This document shows, in pieces, positions 48,731 to 62,186 of a DNA stretch of 64,000 nt. A model generated the notes under the pieces. That model was given only the letters and a program-made list of their open reading frames with translations, had not been told where the DNA came from and did not search any database. The translations under genes and the position numbers were made by a program. The stretch comes from Guadua angustifolia. Its lineage: Eukaryota; Streptophyta; Magnoliopsida; Poales; Poaceae. Location: positions 15,274,423 to 15,338,422 of the forward strand of contig CM070515.1 in NCBI GenBank assembly GCA_036346375.1, read 5' to 3'. Numbering within the stretch: position 1 is the stretch's first letter; the number at the start of each line of letters is the position of its first letter.

Positions 48731-51700
48731 GAGCTTGGTAGGAATTTTGACGTGGCAAGCGATCTGCTGAATTCCCAGCGCGCAGGAGGTGATTGTGGGG
48801 GTCAAATCTACAAATGATTTTGGTGAACTATTTAAAAAAAATATTTGTAAGGGACTAAAAAAGCAAAAAAAAAAAGAATACAGAGGATGGCAAGTTGTTG
48901 ACATATATCCTTTTTTTAAACTGATTGTTGACGTATATCAATACAAGGCAACTACTAGGCGCACTTAAGAATGGAATACAAAACGGAAATTCAGAGCCGA
49001 AGCCGTATATCATTGACCTTTAAGTTTGTAAGCATTCGTGAGTCCTTTCTATGCGGATGAAAGCTTGCTCGATCCGGTGCTGCGAATAAGCATGCTGCCG
49101 TGTCCATGGCTTATCGCTAATGACGCGATTGGATTATTTTAAGATGTCCACAAGGCCTGGTCCCCTAACACCAGCATTAACGTCAATCCCGTGCGAACGA
49201 CAGAACGGTGGACTAGGCTGCGTTGGAGGGGAGGCTAATGCTCGATGCAATACGCTTCACGTGCTCGCGTCGCGCGAACTTTCCACGGACCAGCAGGGAG
49301 CTACAGGGACGTCATCTCTCCTCTACCGATATGAATTAAGGCGTAACGTGGTATATCGCTAAAAGATCTTGGATGATTAGGAGTTTATTTTGTAAGAAAC
49401 TGATGTGGATAGAGTTAATGATAGAAACCATTTCTACACGCAAGAAAGAAAAATTGGATGTGAAAATAAGAGAAAAGAGGAGATTGGATGAGAGTTTATT
49501 TTGAAGAAACTATCCACGAACATAGTTCTACGTGTAGTGTCTAGATGATATGGAAGTTATAGAAACTATATTCATTGGGACTGCCCTAGGCATACCACTA
49601 TGGCAGGCCTAAACACGTGCACACAGTATATCTTGTGCCCATACTTAAAAAACTAAAGTGCCTTTTGAATGCTTAGAAGTTAGAAGTACACAGATATGCC
49701 CGTCACTACCAAACCCTTGCGCGACCTTCGACCACGGTGCATACGAGGACCGAAGCATCACCACACGAAGCACTAGAAATCTCAAGTTCAATGCAACTGC
49801 GATGCCGATAATTCCGGTACAATTTGTTCCACCCAAGCTAAGCTACCGAAAAGGTGGCCACCACATATATCACTAGTGACAGAAGTATTGCTCACAGAGT
49901 TATTAGCTAAATAGTCCCTCCGGTAACAAACAGCTGTCGTTTTAAATATAAATGTAGTATAATTTTCAAAACTTTGACGGTCAATATCTTCTTGAATATT
50001 TAAATTCGATACATAAAAATCATGTGTAGATTTGTCTCGAAAGTACTTTCATAACATTATAATTTTATTGAGTTTTATAAATATATAATAATAGAAATTA
50101 GTAATCAAATGTATGTTTTAGAGACCGTGTCAATGTCTTAAAAAAATAACTAGTCTTTAGTTACGCCAGTCCTTGCCACCTAGTAAAGACTGGTCCGACA
50201 AAAATTTAAAAATGAAAAGACCACATACAAACAAATTAAACAATACATAGCTCTCTTACAACTACATGCAAGTCGCTAGTAATTCCATTTGAACCAACAT
50301 ACTCTAGCAAATAGTACGCTATCATGCCAAAAAGCAGCATCTGGACCATCATAGACAAGTAGTGTGTACAACACAGAAATAAAGGACAAAATTCAAACCG
50401 TGCATCCATAAAAACTTTGTGCAAGCAGCACTTGGCAAGAGGAGAGAGGATTAACTCAGATCATTTATGAACTTAAGGACATTGCAACTTGCAAAATAGA
50501 ATCAGAAGTATGATTTTGCATCCTGAAAAACCTAGCAGGTAGCATGCTCAATTTCTTATGGATAAGAAAGGGTGTTCCAGGTAATGTAACAATGTTCACC
50601 ACAGAAATGAATGTCTAACTAAAAAAATATCAATACATTAGGAAATATAACAGTTGGTACAATAAGAAATAACACACACATAGAGGCTTTTCCTTTTTCT
50701 TTTCTTTTTTTCCTTTTTTTTTTTTGTTGCGTGGGGGGCTGGGAAAGGGATTGGTTCAGAGAAGAGTACAAATAGATAGGTCGCTGTACAGCTGGGGCTT
50801 ACATTGCTGAAGCGCAGATTAATGCCAATATCATGTAAAAAAACTTGTCCTCCTGTTGGTCTACTTGACAATCAATCCTCATGCTGCTTGCAGTTATTTC
50901 AAATCTGAGTAAGCCCCTTACAGTTGGCTGAAGAAACCTAATTGCACAATATGGCAGCCCATTTGTTAATCTGGAAGACAGCCATCTCCAGGTATCAGCA
51001 TGGCAGTTCATCAATCCAAGCTCCTTTCCCCTGTTCTTTTTTTATTTTTATTTTATTTTTCAGTTTTTTAGCCTTTTTTTACAAAGCAGCATTTTGGCAG
51101 CAACCATCTTCTCAGCCTATTGTCCTAATTTGAACATGCGGAGCGCTGGGCAAGACACCAATTGATTCTCATTATGATAAACTATAATATGATCTCCTAT
51201 GTGGCTGGTGGAAGCACCTGTTCAGCAGAAGACAATGCCACACTCATGTCAGATTTTGCACCTGCATTAGAATCAGTGCCTGAAGGCTCACGTTTCCATT
51301 GTAAACTTCTAGCACCAGCTATCATTGGAGCACGCCCTCTAAAGGAACTACCAGGGAGAACACCCCTTGGGTATGCCATTCTACTGTGCCTAGCATACAG
51401 TGATGATCGTCCACTACCAGGCCAACCATAAAAGTGAGCAGCTTCATGAGAACTCTGCCTGACGACCTACAATACAAGGAAAAATGACGTGAATATCACC
51501 TATGCAGTGCACTCGGTACTCAGATCCTTCGGCAATCAGTTCCAAGGCAACCCAAAAGGCCAGCCAACAAAGCAACAGAGCAATAACATGCTACTTCCAT
51601 GCAAAGAGGATTCATGGAACAGCGCAGAAAGATAAGGTGGATGAACACAAAACTGAACTGGTTACAAGGATTGTGCTACATGTTCAACGTCTGCTCAAGT

Positions 51701-53310
51701 AACAAGATAGACGATGATGTTCCAATTTCAATATTGGCCAAAGTAAATCAATAATTAGCAAAGGAAAACAGTATATGACAGGCTAAAAACAAGTCAAAAG
51801 ACAAAAACAACTGAACCACCATACCTTGAGAATTCGAGTCATAAATGATGTGCCATTTAATGACAGAGCTCGTTCAGCCGACTCTTTGTGTAAAAATTCC
51901 ACGTAGGCGGACCTGTATCGGATGAAAAAACAATCATTGAGTTCTCTTCAAGAAATAGGCATGGCATTAATGACTTCATAAGTGAAGTAATTAACTTATT
52001 TGTAGTTGCAATGATGTTCAACTTATGTCCATGAACTTGAGAACTGAGCATTTAGATCCTTAAACTTCCGCTAGTGATTCACTCAGCTCCGATCAGAGCA
52101 ATTCAAAGGATCTTATGCAACATACTTTACAAACACCGACAACTTAATGGCCTAGATATTGAGTTCTAAATTTCATGGATATAATTGAAACTCAACACAA
52201 GTTATTGACCTGTGGTGCCATTTCTATTTATTCAAAGTCCCTTCCTCAGTATAGTACAACACGTTTAAACAATTTACTTCATAATTTTGACAGTGAGGAC
52301 ATGTGACATATCTACTGCTACACCAACTAAACGTTATCATGCAAACCCTTTTAATTAGATACCAAATCAACTTATAATTCTAAAAATCTTGTGGAGGTAC
52401 TCCTCGCTGTGATCTAGCACCATATAAAATTTCAAGTCCAAATTCAATTGATAGTAAGAGAAAAAAGGTTAAAATTTCTATGAATAGTAAATTCTTTCCT
52501 TTTCCTTTTATTTACGATTAGGTAGATATTTTGCTTTTTTTGTGGGGTCTTGGTAACCATTGGGTCAGATGTTTTAAGTTTCATGTGGTTCTAAATCAAG
52601 TTGGTATCTACCTCGAATAGAAGAAAAACTTGTCCAAAATCGTCCGAGATGGTTTGTACATCTCCAATAAAGGCCACCTAGGGTACTGGTGCGTAGTGGA
52701 ATTTTAAATCGTCTCAAAAATATTAAAAAAAAAGCAGAGGTCGACCGAGATTGGCGTGGAAAGAAGCAAAGACCTTGAGGGATTGGAATGTTTCGTACCG
52801 GAACCATGACCTAAGATCGAAAGTTTAGGGGTTTTATTAACTTTGATTGGGTTTCTTTCCTAGTTTACCCCAACTTGTTTGGGACAAAAGACTTGGTGGT
52901 GGTTATTGTTTCAAGTTGATTTTGATACTTGAATCAAGGGAAGGGGATCGCGTAATATCATTTAGTGGGTGATTCAACTAGATATGCCAACATGCCCTGT
53001 ACATTTACTTTTCTACAACCACCATACAGTTTTATCTCATGCAAGTAAATTACTAAAAGTAACACAAAAAATTTGTATCTCAGTAGTAATTAGCATAAGA
53101 ATAAACTAACCCTGTTGGCTGCCCCGTTGCTGCATTAGTAACAATGACTACTTTCAGCACTGCACCAAACTGGTTGAAATGGCGTGATAGTGAGTCCTTG
53201 GTGGCAGCAAAGTGAACCTTCAAACAAAATAGACAAACATAAATAGAAGAATCTAAGGGCATGAAATGAAAAGGGTGATGAGAAGACAAGGATACCCACA
53301 TTGGTAACAT
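48731..53310. repeat. 4.6-kb direct tandem duplication, proximal copy
   Basis: Second copy of 44122-48730. It ends at GGTAACAT within the exon 53300-53367, and the gene then continues with unduplicated sequence. It therefore supplies the working 3' exons and 3' flank. No microhomology of useful length was seen at the junction. Confidence 0.93.
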
Positions 53311-56300
53311 AGAGGGTTCTAGAATCTGCATCCTCAGTGGGATGTGCAGTGCTATATGAACTTGCAGCTGCAAGGAAAGCAAGAGAAGTTATATCGAGTA
53401 ATAAATGGCATTGTCCTCAAGGTGATAGCATTTTCTACTGAAAACTGATTCTAACCAGAACTTGTACTACAGCACTCATGGCAGTTTGCTTTGATGTATT
53501 ACAAAAACAATATTAAATCTGCATACCAGATGTTGCAGACCGCTGTGAATCCTTTTGGACTTCTCCATGACCTAATTCCTGCGTAAACTTTTTTTAACAG
53601 TCAGGACACACCTACCCAAAGATTCCTAAATAAATTTATAACATTGAGGCAATATCCGCAAAGAGACAAAGATACATTACAAGGCAAATGACCAAAAGAA
53701 TATAACACACAGCTATTCAGCATCACAAGCAACAACCAAAAATGTAAAAAGAGTTATTTTTTATTAACAGAAATTTCAAGAGGCAAGCTAACAATGGAAC
53801 TATGTATAAAATTCAGGCAATATGGATATAGCGATAGCTTTGGCTGTTAATCCCAAGCTTCACTTAGTGCAGACGAATCCACACAGGTCTTTGCAGTTGA
53901 TCGTGGAGAGATAGAAGCGGACTAAACTAATTCTGCAAAAACAACTAAACCAACCCAGTTCAATCCAGTAGAGGCAACTACTATCAAGTCATTCAAATAA
54001 TAAGGTATTTTCACATCATGATCCATCAGTCCTACTACTCTTCCATTCCACCCGAATGGAAAATGAGTACAAGTTCCCACTAGCATGTAAATATCCAATA
54101 CAAATACTATGTTTTGTCCTAGGATATTTGGATAAGTATTAATGTTTTTAGATTTGACTGAAGTAGTAAAAGGATTACTTAAGTATCATGTTTGTTGTCC
54201 AGGAAGAAAACAGGCGATTTTCATGTGGCAATTCAATTGGGATCTCAAAATGCAGAATAAATCCATCACGAATTCACGATAGATAAATATTTGTTGAAAC
54301 ATAAAAATATAGATTATTAACATTTTCTGAGGTACTGAATATCGCAATGGTGGTTGCATAACTTTAGATAATCAGAACGGGTATGTGCAAATGCTAACAT
54401 AGTGCAATTTCTCATCGAAAATTTCTTGCTCAAGGTATGAGGTGACTTACTTTGATATTACTAGCAAGAGAGGTAAGATTAGCATTCATGGGTGCGATGT
54501 CTGGCTTCTCCACAACATGAACATCTTTTGGTATTTCATAATTGGGAGGTTCCACAGTATTGACACTAACCAGAACAGACACAGTTTTGCTCCCACTTAT
54601 TGGTAACGAAGAAACAGGTTGCTCCTCATTAGTAAAACTTGAATGCCTTGTTGCATTTTTCTCTGGTTCAACACTGCATTTCGCCAATATATCTTTCTTC
54701 TCCGCAACGGAAGAAAAGGCACCTTTATGTGCATCGGAACTTTGGTATCTAGTAATTCCATCATCTTTGTTCACATCATCATCAGAGGTAAAATCAACAT
54801 TCATTTCGACCTCCCTATCTGCTATGATCAGGTCTCCAGATATCTCCTCATCATTATCGTATCGATCAGAATCATGATCATCTACAGTTGTATCTGGTTC
54901 AAAATCCTCGTAATCTCTCTGCTCTTCCAGAGAACTAGATAGCTGATTCACAACATTCCCTTGACCTAATCGACTGAACACACTTCCAGTAGATCTACCT
55001 TTGGTAGAATCAGCAGCAGCCTCTGCGGCAGCTCTAAGAGCTAAAGCAGCTCCAGGTACTTGTAGAATTTGCCTGGTTCTTTCTGATCTCTTATCATACA
55101 GGTTGTCTGTAGATCTTTCTGATCTTTTGTCACGCGGGCTGTCTGTAGATCTTTCTGATCTTCTACCATGCAGGTTGTCTGCTGATGATGTCGAAACCAC
55201 AGAACGTAGGCGCTTGGAAGATGGTTCAGTAGAGCTGCTGGTTTTCTGTACAGCTTTTACAGCATCTCGAACAGCGAATTGTAGAAGACGGCAGGAAGCA
55301 CCAAGCACAGGACGTGAAGGCAAGTCTCTCTGGCAGCAAATAAAAGAGTTGTTGGTAAATGCATATGGTTTCAGCAAAATCAAATTTTAAGGTATGAAAA
55401 AAAAAACTAACAAAGAAAAACACTATCTCAACTGAAGCGATGAAGTGTATTACACCGCTATGCTCATCAGTCCAACACCAACACAAGCAATTTTCTTGTC
55501 CAAATTTTAGAGTAGAATATCAACAATATTTCAGGTAGATTGCCCAAATTTTAGAGCATAATATCAACAATATTTCAGGTAGATACGAAACAAGCTACTG
55601 TACAAAAGATAAGCAGCTAAAGCTCATACATACACATTCATAAGAAGCAAACATTTGATTCACCAGTAGCTGACAATATTTTTCTTTTTGCAATGTAACT
55701 GTTGGAAAATGGAATGAAGAAAACCGGAGGATGTATTCATTTCAACCACAAACATGAAACTAAATTTGTCTTATATTCTTCTTGCTGATACTATAAAGAT
55801 TGGTCGGTGTTAACAACCATCTTTGTTTGCACGATCTGGAGAAGCACAACTAATTAAACAAAACTCATGAGCAATGGCACACATGAAGTGAAGGCATGGC
55901 TAAAGTATAGAACAAGTAGACATGAAGGCACAACGTTGCAGCCCATTTGCTTGGTTAACAATAAACATATCTTTTTTAAAGATTTGATGAAGTTATCACA
56001 CACCTTTGTTTGTTGTGGTTCATCCTCCCTGTCATGCTTTCTGCCATTCCGTTGATTAGATAATGGAGGATGTTGTATTTCATTAGACTTTTGCAACTTT
56101 TTCTCCTCTCCATGCAAAATATCTGTTAGTACACTTCGAAGTGGAAAGTTTTCATTACCCTCCCGACCAATTCCTTTCCATTCCCTCTTATTCCGACTTC
56201 TGATGGTTGTACTTGATTCACTTGTACGCTCGGGATGAGTTTGAACTTTGCTTCTCAAGTGCACCTCTGATGATTTCTGTCTTCCTGATAGTTCTTTTCG

Positions 56301-59300
56301 GGTTTCATCATCCTTATTCTCCACCTGGTGCTGTTCTTGTGTTTGCACATATAGGTGCAAATTTAAAGATAGATGATCCCACAACCTACAAGGACAACAT
56401 GTTATTTATTTGTTCAATTTACACTTGATAAGATGATTTGCATGTCAACAACAAAGAACTACTTGCTGTTCTAGATATTTTGTTGATGATAAAGAAATTT
56501 GCAAGACAATTATGAATTCATGAGACAAAGCATGCCTCTGAACTGCTTTGTAAGGGCAAAATAGGATGATTAAGGCAAAATTGATCGGTGAATGCCAATT
56601 AGTTTCTTTAAAAAGTAAAAAAAAAATTCATTGCTGGTGTTGCTTAGTGCTTACAGCAATAAATCAGGTAGAAAAAGGCACCTTTTCAAATAATCCACCT
56701 CTTCATGATTACAGAGTGTGGTAGAATAAGTAGCCAACATACTACCACCCATGTAAAAAATCAAAACATAAATCTTCTCCTTTTCATTTATCCTAAGTTT
56801 AAACTTGAAATTTCAAAGGCTGATGCTGACTACTCGGATTTTTGTTTATTTGAAGTTTTCATGTTGATTTGGTGTTCAAACCAAAGTGGTTTGCACGATT
56901 GCACCTAATCTTGCACTAGATATGTCCCCTTAAGGAAATTGTCAATGATTATATGGAAAACATTTATGCGCAAATATGTTAGATATTTGTTCAGCAACAT
57001 AGTTGATGCACAAACAAATTCAAATAACATGTGATGTGTACTAACCAGGAAACAAACGCTACACTGTTAGCTCCCAGAAATAGAACGAGCTCCTTACTGG
57101 CCTCATCCTTGCGTCTTCCATTTCTGAGCAAGGCAATAACATAATCCTGCACTTAAGACAACAATAGAGGTCCACTCATTGCTCTCTCTAGAAAAATTCC
57201 AATGTAATAAAGCAATAAGAGGAAAGAAAAAGATGATGTTTAGCCTTACAATATGTGAAAAAGAATACAATGTTTTAAAAAGTGATGGAAGCAAATCATT
57301 CCATGTCATTGCAGGATGCTTCAACATCTAAGAATATATCAAACTTCAGATTATTAACATGATGTCATTCATTTCATTATAGGCAGGGAACAACTAAGCA
57401 CCAGATTCTTCCATAGGTGTCCTCTCTCCTAGCGTTCGACCAGAGACATGGTGTCTAATACCATAACAATGACGATGACATACATCTTTTTTATCATAGT
57501 TTGGGCAACTTTCACCGTTAAAACCTTTGGGCTAAATGATGACAAGTGTTAAAAAAAACAGCAAACCTGATTGAGAAAGAATTCCTCAAAAAAAAAAAGA
57601 TTGAAAAAGAGTTGCTGATGAATGAGACAATGAAAGTAAAAATAACTTTGTTTTATTAAAAAATGAAAAGGCACAGAATTAAATTAATCACCAAGCACCC
57701 GTGGAAACTTGACTAGTTGCATAGTGGCAGGATAAGAAATTCACATAACCTTAAATCACAAATTAAAACAATGTGCTTGAAAGGAGCACTGCATCCTCAG
57801 TTGTATCACAACACTCCAACCACGTATATGTGCAGCATAATTTGCACTAAATAACAAAGAGTCTGACAATTGTAATTTACACAGCGGACCAGATTAACCT
57901 AATCAAGGAACAACTGATGCACAAACATGCTCAAGCAGTGACACCAGAATCATGACACAAGTTGAATAAAATGAACTCCATCCAATAATGCAATGAAACA
58001 GTAATCACAACATGACATAGTGAAGCATATTAGCATGCAACTTTAGTCCTTGGAAGTAGTGATCCATGTCACAAGTAAGCCACTGACCTATTACTAAACA
58101 AATAAACCATGCCTAAATTACGCCAATATACCAATCCACAAACACATTAATTCAAATATTTAAGGGCTCCTAGTTTCTTATCGCCTTGTGAAAAGTATTC
58201 GTCCTCCAAGGGAGAGAATGAAGCAGAAGTACAGAATGTTCTAAGTTCAAAAACATATTTTGCACATAATTATGCAATATTTCCGCACCATGGTTTTCAA
58301 GGCGTCGCCTAGCCTAGGCGTCGCGGCGCCGGAGGGAGCTCGCCGGAAGCTGTCGCCTCGCCTGGCCGGCGCAAGGCGTCCACCTGGAGCGTCTAGGCGT
58401 CGCCTGGGCTGTCGCGGCGTCTCCAAGGCGAGGTCGGGCGGCCGCCTGGGTTGGGAGGAGTCGGGATAAGTCGCTAGGGTGATTGGGTTAGGGTTTAGTC
58501 GCCGCATTCGCCCGTCCGCCGCGTCGCCGCCAGCCCGCCACCACCTCCGTCGCCGCCGTCGGCTCCAGATCCGTAAGTCCTGTCGCCCTCCTCCTTCTCC
58601 TCCCTCTCCTTCTCCTCCCTCTCCTTTGCCTCCCGCACCATGGCCCCCCTCCATGCTGTGGCTCCCCTCCGCGCCGTGGCCCCCCTCCGCGCCGTCTTCC
58701 TCCGCGCCGTGGATCATATATATGTATTGGTGATAATGTCATATACTAAAAATGTTAACCCTCGCCTAGGCGCCTAGGCGTCCAGGCGATGGGCTGGCGC
58801 CTCGCCTCACCTTGTCGCCTTGACAAGCTTGTTCCGCACTTCTGGCTCATTACACTAACTGAATTCATCTAAGAGGAACGCAGAGTAATCTATAAGCCAC
58901 ACTAAATTAGACCAATAAACAGCATTTCCAGCTCAACCCAAATTCCAGGCAGAAAATACATTTGAAACGTCCTGAGAGCTAATCACATTATGAGAGTGAT
59001 TCAACTAAGAGGGATTAGTGGCGGAGGAGTGGAGCGGCACTTAATAGAAGCAAAATACTAGACCCTCCGGTCCATGCCACCAAACGGATTTCACTCAAAT
59101 AGAGCACAAACAATTCAAAGGCAAACCGAAGAACACAAAATTAGACTAAAATCCCAAAGTTGCAACCCGACCGATGCCCCAAGCTACCGACATGGAGCCA
59201 CGATCATCACGGAGCTACCCAGACGGGGAGAGGGGAAGAGAGCGTCGGCACCGTACTACGAGGCTGTCGTCGATGTAGTTCGTGAACTCCGGCAGCTTCT

Positions 59301-59391
59301 CCCGCACGACCTCCCGCAGCTGGTCCACGCCGGCGGCGGTGAAGTCGTCCTTGAAGGTGCGGCCGTCGCCCGCGGGATCGGCCGCTTCCAT
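51197..59391 (-). CDS. PWI-like/RRM RNA-binding protein (PABPN1-type RRM), nine exons
   Basis: It probably binds poly(A) RNA in the nucleus. The model, 5' to 3', is 59391-59257, 57146-57046, 56385-56004, 55329-54451, 53578-53527, 53367-53300, 53217-53111, 51912-51825 and 51466-51197, all with GT-AG borders and consistent phases, giving about 693 residues. Exons 1-3 encode an N-terminal helical domain (LREVVREKLPEFTNYIDDSL, ALLRNGRRKDEASKEL, FVSWLWDHLSLNLHLYV) like the PWI-like fold of Nab2/ZC3H14/RBM26. The middle is charged and probably disordered, with SERSTD repeats near residues 250-280. The RRM (about 525-605) has RNP2 TLYVTNV and RNP1 GSAYVEF and is closest in form to PABPN1. The C-terminus is R/G/S-rich and ends EQVLPPAT. 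The start at 59391 fits the domain, but a methionine at 59499 is also in frame. Intron 1 contains a hAT. The last three-and-a-bit exons lie in the tandem duplication. Confidence 0.88.
58289..58831. mobile_element. GC-rich hAT element in intron 1
   Basis: The 8-bp direct repeat TTCCGCAC flanks it (58281-58288 and 58832-58839). The ends CATGGTTTTCAAGGCG and CGCCTTGACAAGCTTG are imperfect inverted repeats. CGCCTAGGCG palindromes are clustered inside both ends (58300-58420 and 58762-58790). The element is far richer in GC than the intron around it, and the open frames within it follow from that composition. Confidence 0.8.
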
Positions 59392-59682
59392 CGCGGCGGA
59401 GGTTTCCAGAACCCCTCCCCCTGCAACCCTAGATCCAGCCCGAGGGGATCCCGAGGCCGAGGGGTGAACACGAAGTGGAGGGGTGGAGACCTTATCCACA
59501 CCACACTTATCAACCGGGCCAGCAAACTTCGGCGTCGTGTGGAGGGGGGTTCGACTCGCCGGAAGGCGGCGGCGACGCGTGCAGGTGGGATTGGGATTAG
59601 CCGACGCGACGGGGACGGAGGGAAAGGCGAGGCGAGATTTTTATTGGGGTTTTGTTTCGGTTTGGATTTTTATTGCGAGTAG

Positions 59683-60894
59683 TTATTGTATGAATCACAC
59701 TTACAGGTGTCAGGTAGGACGGATGGTTTTCCTTTTGACATAAAATCGTTTGTTCACCGGAGTTTTTAACTGCAATCCAAGTCATAAGCATTTTTTTTCT
59801 GTTCCAAACAAAATTCTCGGAGCACGTGTATCCTTAGATGGTTAGGTGATACTAGAGATGAGAGCAATTTCATAGCATCAATATGAACGGAGAGAGAAGT
59901 GGATGCTAAGGGTAAATTTGCGTAGCACTGAAGCAAGCCTTGGAAGCTGGTGTTGAGGTAAAAAACGTTCCCCTATACTATTTCTTCTAACAAATAATTA
60001 CAAAAAAAGTTTAGTCACAATTGTGTGTAATGCAGGCACCGCCAGAAAATTGACCTTCACTAACAGTTATAGGTGGTTCATGGCCAAAATTTGGGCAAAG
60101 CAAAATATTGATAAAAAAGAATGTTGTTTGGATCGTGGCCAAGCCAAAATTTGCTATTACCAAAATTTTGTGAGCGATTTCCTCACCTTCAGATTACCCG
60201 CTTGTGACATTAGATTTTATTAACGTTATCAAATTTGATAGCAAACCAAACAAAAACCAATTTTCACTGGAGTTCCAATATTTAGTTTGATTTGCAAGGT
60301 TAGCAAACCAAAAAAGCCAATGAATTTACTTGGCCAGCTAACAAACCACCATCGGGCATTATTATTTTTGTGATAGGAATCATAACTCCATCAAAAGATT
60401 TATACCCAACGACGGTTGCTATCCCTGGCAGCCACCATTAGGATAAACTATTGTGAATTATTTTCCTGGTGGTTAACGGCACTCATATGGAATTTTAGCG
60501 ACTAGGGTATGTGTCTGAGAACTTATGCATGACATTGGCCATTAGAAGAAAAAAAAATCATCCTGACGATTGTTAACTATCACAAGAGACTTGGATTCTG
60601 GTAGCAGAGAGAGAAGTGGATGCTAAGGATAGATTTGCATAGTACTGAAGCAAGCCTTGAAAGCTGGTGTTGAGGTCAAAAAGTTAAGTTTTTTTAGCAC
60701 CAATAGTTTGTACTAAGGATTAGGATAACAATGGTCTTGTGGGGAAAAAGAGTTGATATGTCCACATTAACATCTACTTAAAATACTAAAGGATGTATGT
60801 GCTCTTAAGCATTTTTAAGTCATGTTTCACATATTCCTACGTTTTTCTAACATAAATCCTGAGTTTCATTGGAATATACGATAAAAAATGAGTT
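59683..60894. other. Upstream flank of the RNA-binding-protein gene
   Basis: Immediately upstream of 59391 the sequence is GC-rich to about 59640, as expected for a 5' leader and promoter. Further out it is AT-rich. A segment of about 75 bp beginning GAGAGAAGTGGATGCTAAGG at 59889 recurs at 60609 with few changes. No gene was recognised. Confidence 0.4.
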
Positions 60895-61262
60895 TACAAC
60901 ATAGCATAATACATGACATATGTTTATTGATTTGGAGGGTGTGCAACACATGGCGAACCAACAAAAGTATGAAACTTCATCAAAATTGTTTGCTATACCC
61001 AAAATATTTTAAGAAATAAGTTGACAGCACAACAAAATACTTTGAGGGTGTGAGATACGTGCAAAACAACAATAAGTCGCAAAAAATGTTACTAGACCCA
61101 AAACAATTATGGAGTGCATCTAGGAAGAAATTATAGCACGAGTTGACAATACAACAAAACAATATGACACATGTTAATTGATTTGGAGGGCATGCGGCAC
61201 GTAACAAACCAAAAAATATTGTGTAACCTCGTAAAAATTGGTTACTAGCCAAACCATTTATA

Positions 61263-61793
61263 AAAAGGAAAATTGCAAATAACACATTAGAAGTCGATCG
61301 GAGTTTTATTTACCCTCTACAAGTATTTTTATGACAAATATCTCATCACTTGTATATTGTTGTTATCTAACACCCGTCCCCCATCCCCTAACCTAGCTGT
61401 TTCTTTTTGTGCTGATGTTGACTCCTGGTGTGCCACCTCAATTATGGATACAACATGGTTAATAGGACTATACCATATCCTCCAATTGGGTCATATCTCG
61501 TCTATCGAATTCCCTCATCTCAAGGAAGAAAATGAATATGAACACTTCATACTCACTCACCAGTCACCCCAATTCAATTTGCGCAACTTAACCCCACGAG
61601 CCACACTAGAATGCCTCGGACCAACCCCACAGAGTCCACATCAACCAAAAAAATTGTTGAGTTGGCAGGAAGTGGGTGCCAGTAGACTTGTCAAACAACC
61701 ATGCACTTGTGGATAACTATTTGCCACAAAAATATTTGTAGGAAGTAAATCAAACTCCAAAGGACTTTTAGGTACATGTTTGCAATTTTCCCT
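61263..61793. mobile_element. TIR transposon, superfamily unclear
   Basis: The ends AAAAGGAAAATTGCAAA and TTTGCAATTTTCCCTT are inverted repeats. TTTATA lies on both sides (61257-61262 and 61794-61799) and may be the core of a longer target duplication, as in Mutator-like elements. It interrupts the ~150-bp array cleanly. The 119-codon frame inside (61357-61716) has no recognisable domain. Confidence 0.65.
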
Positions 61794-62186
61794 TTTATAT
61801 AATGCACCTTGAAAAATGTTATAACATATGAGTTGATAAACACAACAAATATATGCGGCATACATCAACTGATTTGGATAGTGTGTGTGCCGTGGCAAAC
61901 CCACTAGTGTGTAACCGGATGAAAATCAATTACTAGACCTAAAGCATTTATAGAATGCACCTTAGAAAAATTATAACAGATGCATCTACAAACACAACAA
62001 AATATATAACACACATTGATTAATTTGGAGTGTGTGCAGTACATGGCAAACCAACAATAGTTTGTAACCTCACCAAAATAGATTACCAGACCCAAAATAT
62101 ATATAGAATGCACCTTAGAAGGTATTATAACCAATAAGTTGACTACACAACATAACATGAACACGTTAATTGCTTTGTAGGGTATA

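Noticed and set aside
48500..48904. 134-codon minus-strand frame containing RRM residues
   Set aside because: Only the part at 48531-48637 is a real exon. The rest is intron and duplication-junction sequence read through.
54542..55390. Plus-strand frames opposite the large exon 54451-55329
   Set aside because: They are antisense shadows of a well-supported coding exon.
58247..58742. Frames of 84-156 codons in intron 1
   Set aside because: They lie inside the GC-rich hAT element, on both strands, with glycine/arginine or proline runs.
60895..62186. Regularly spaced repeats considered as a CRISPR-like array
   Set aside because: Units are about 150 bp, diverged, with no short conserved repeat and unique spacer pattern, in a plant nuclear context.
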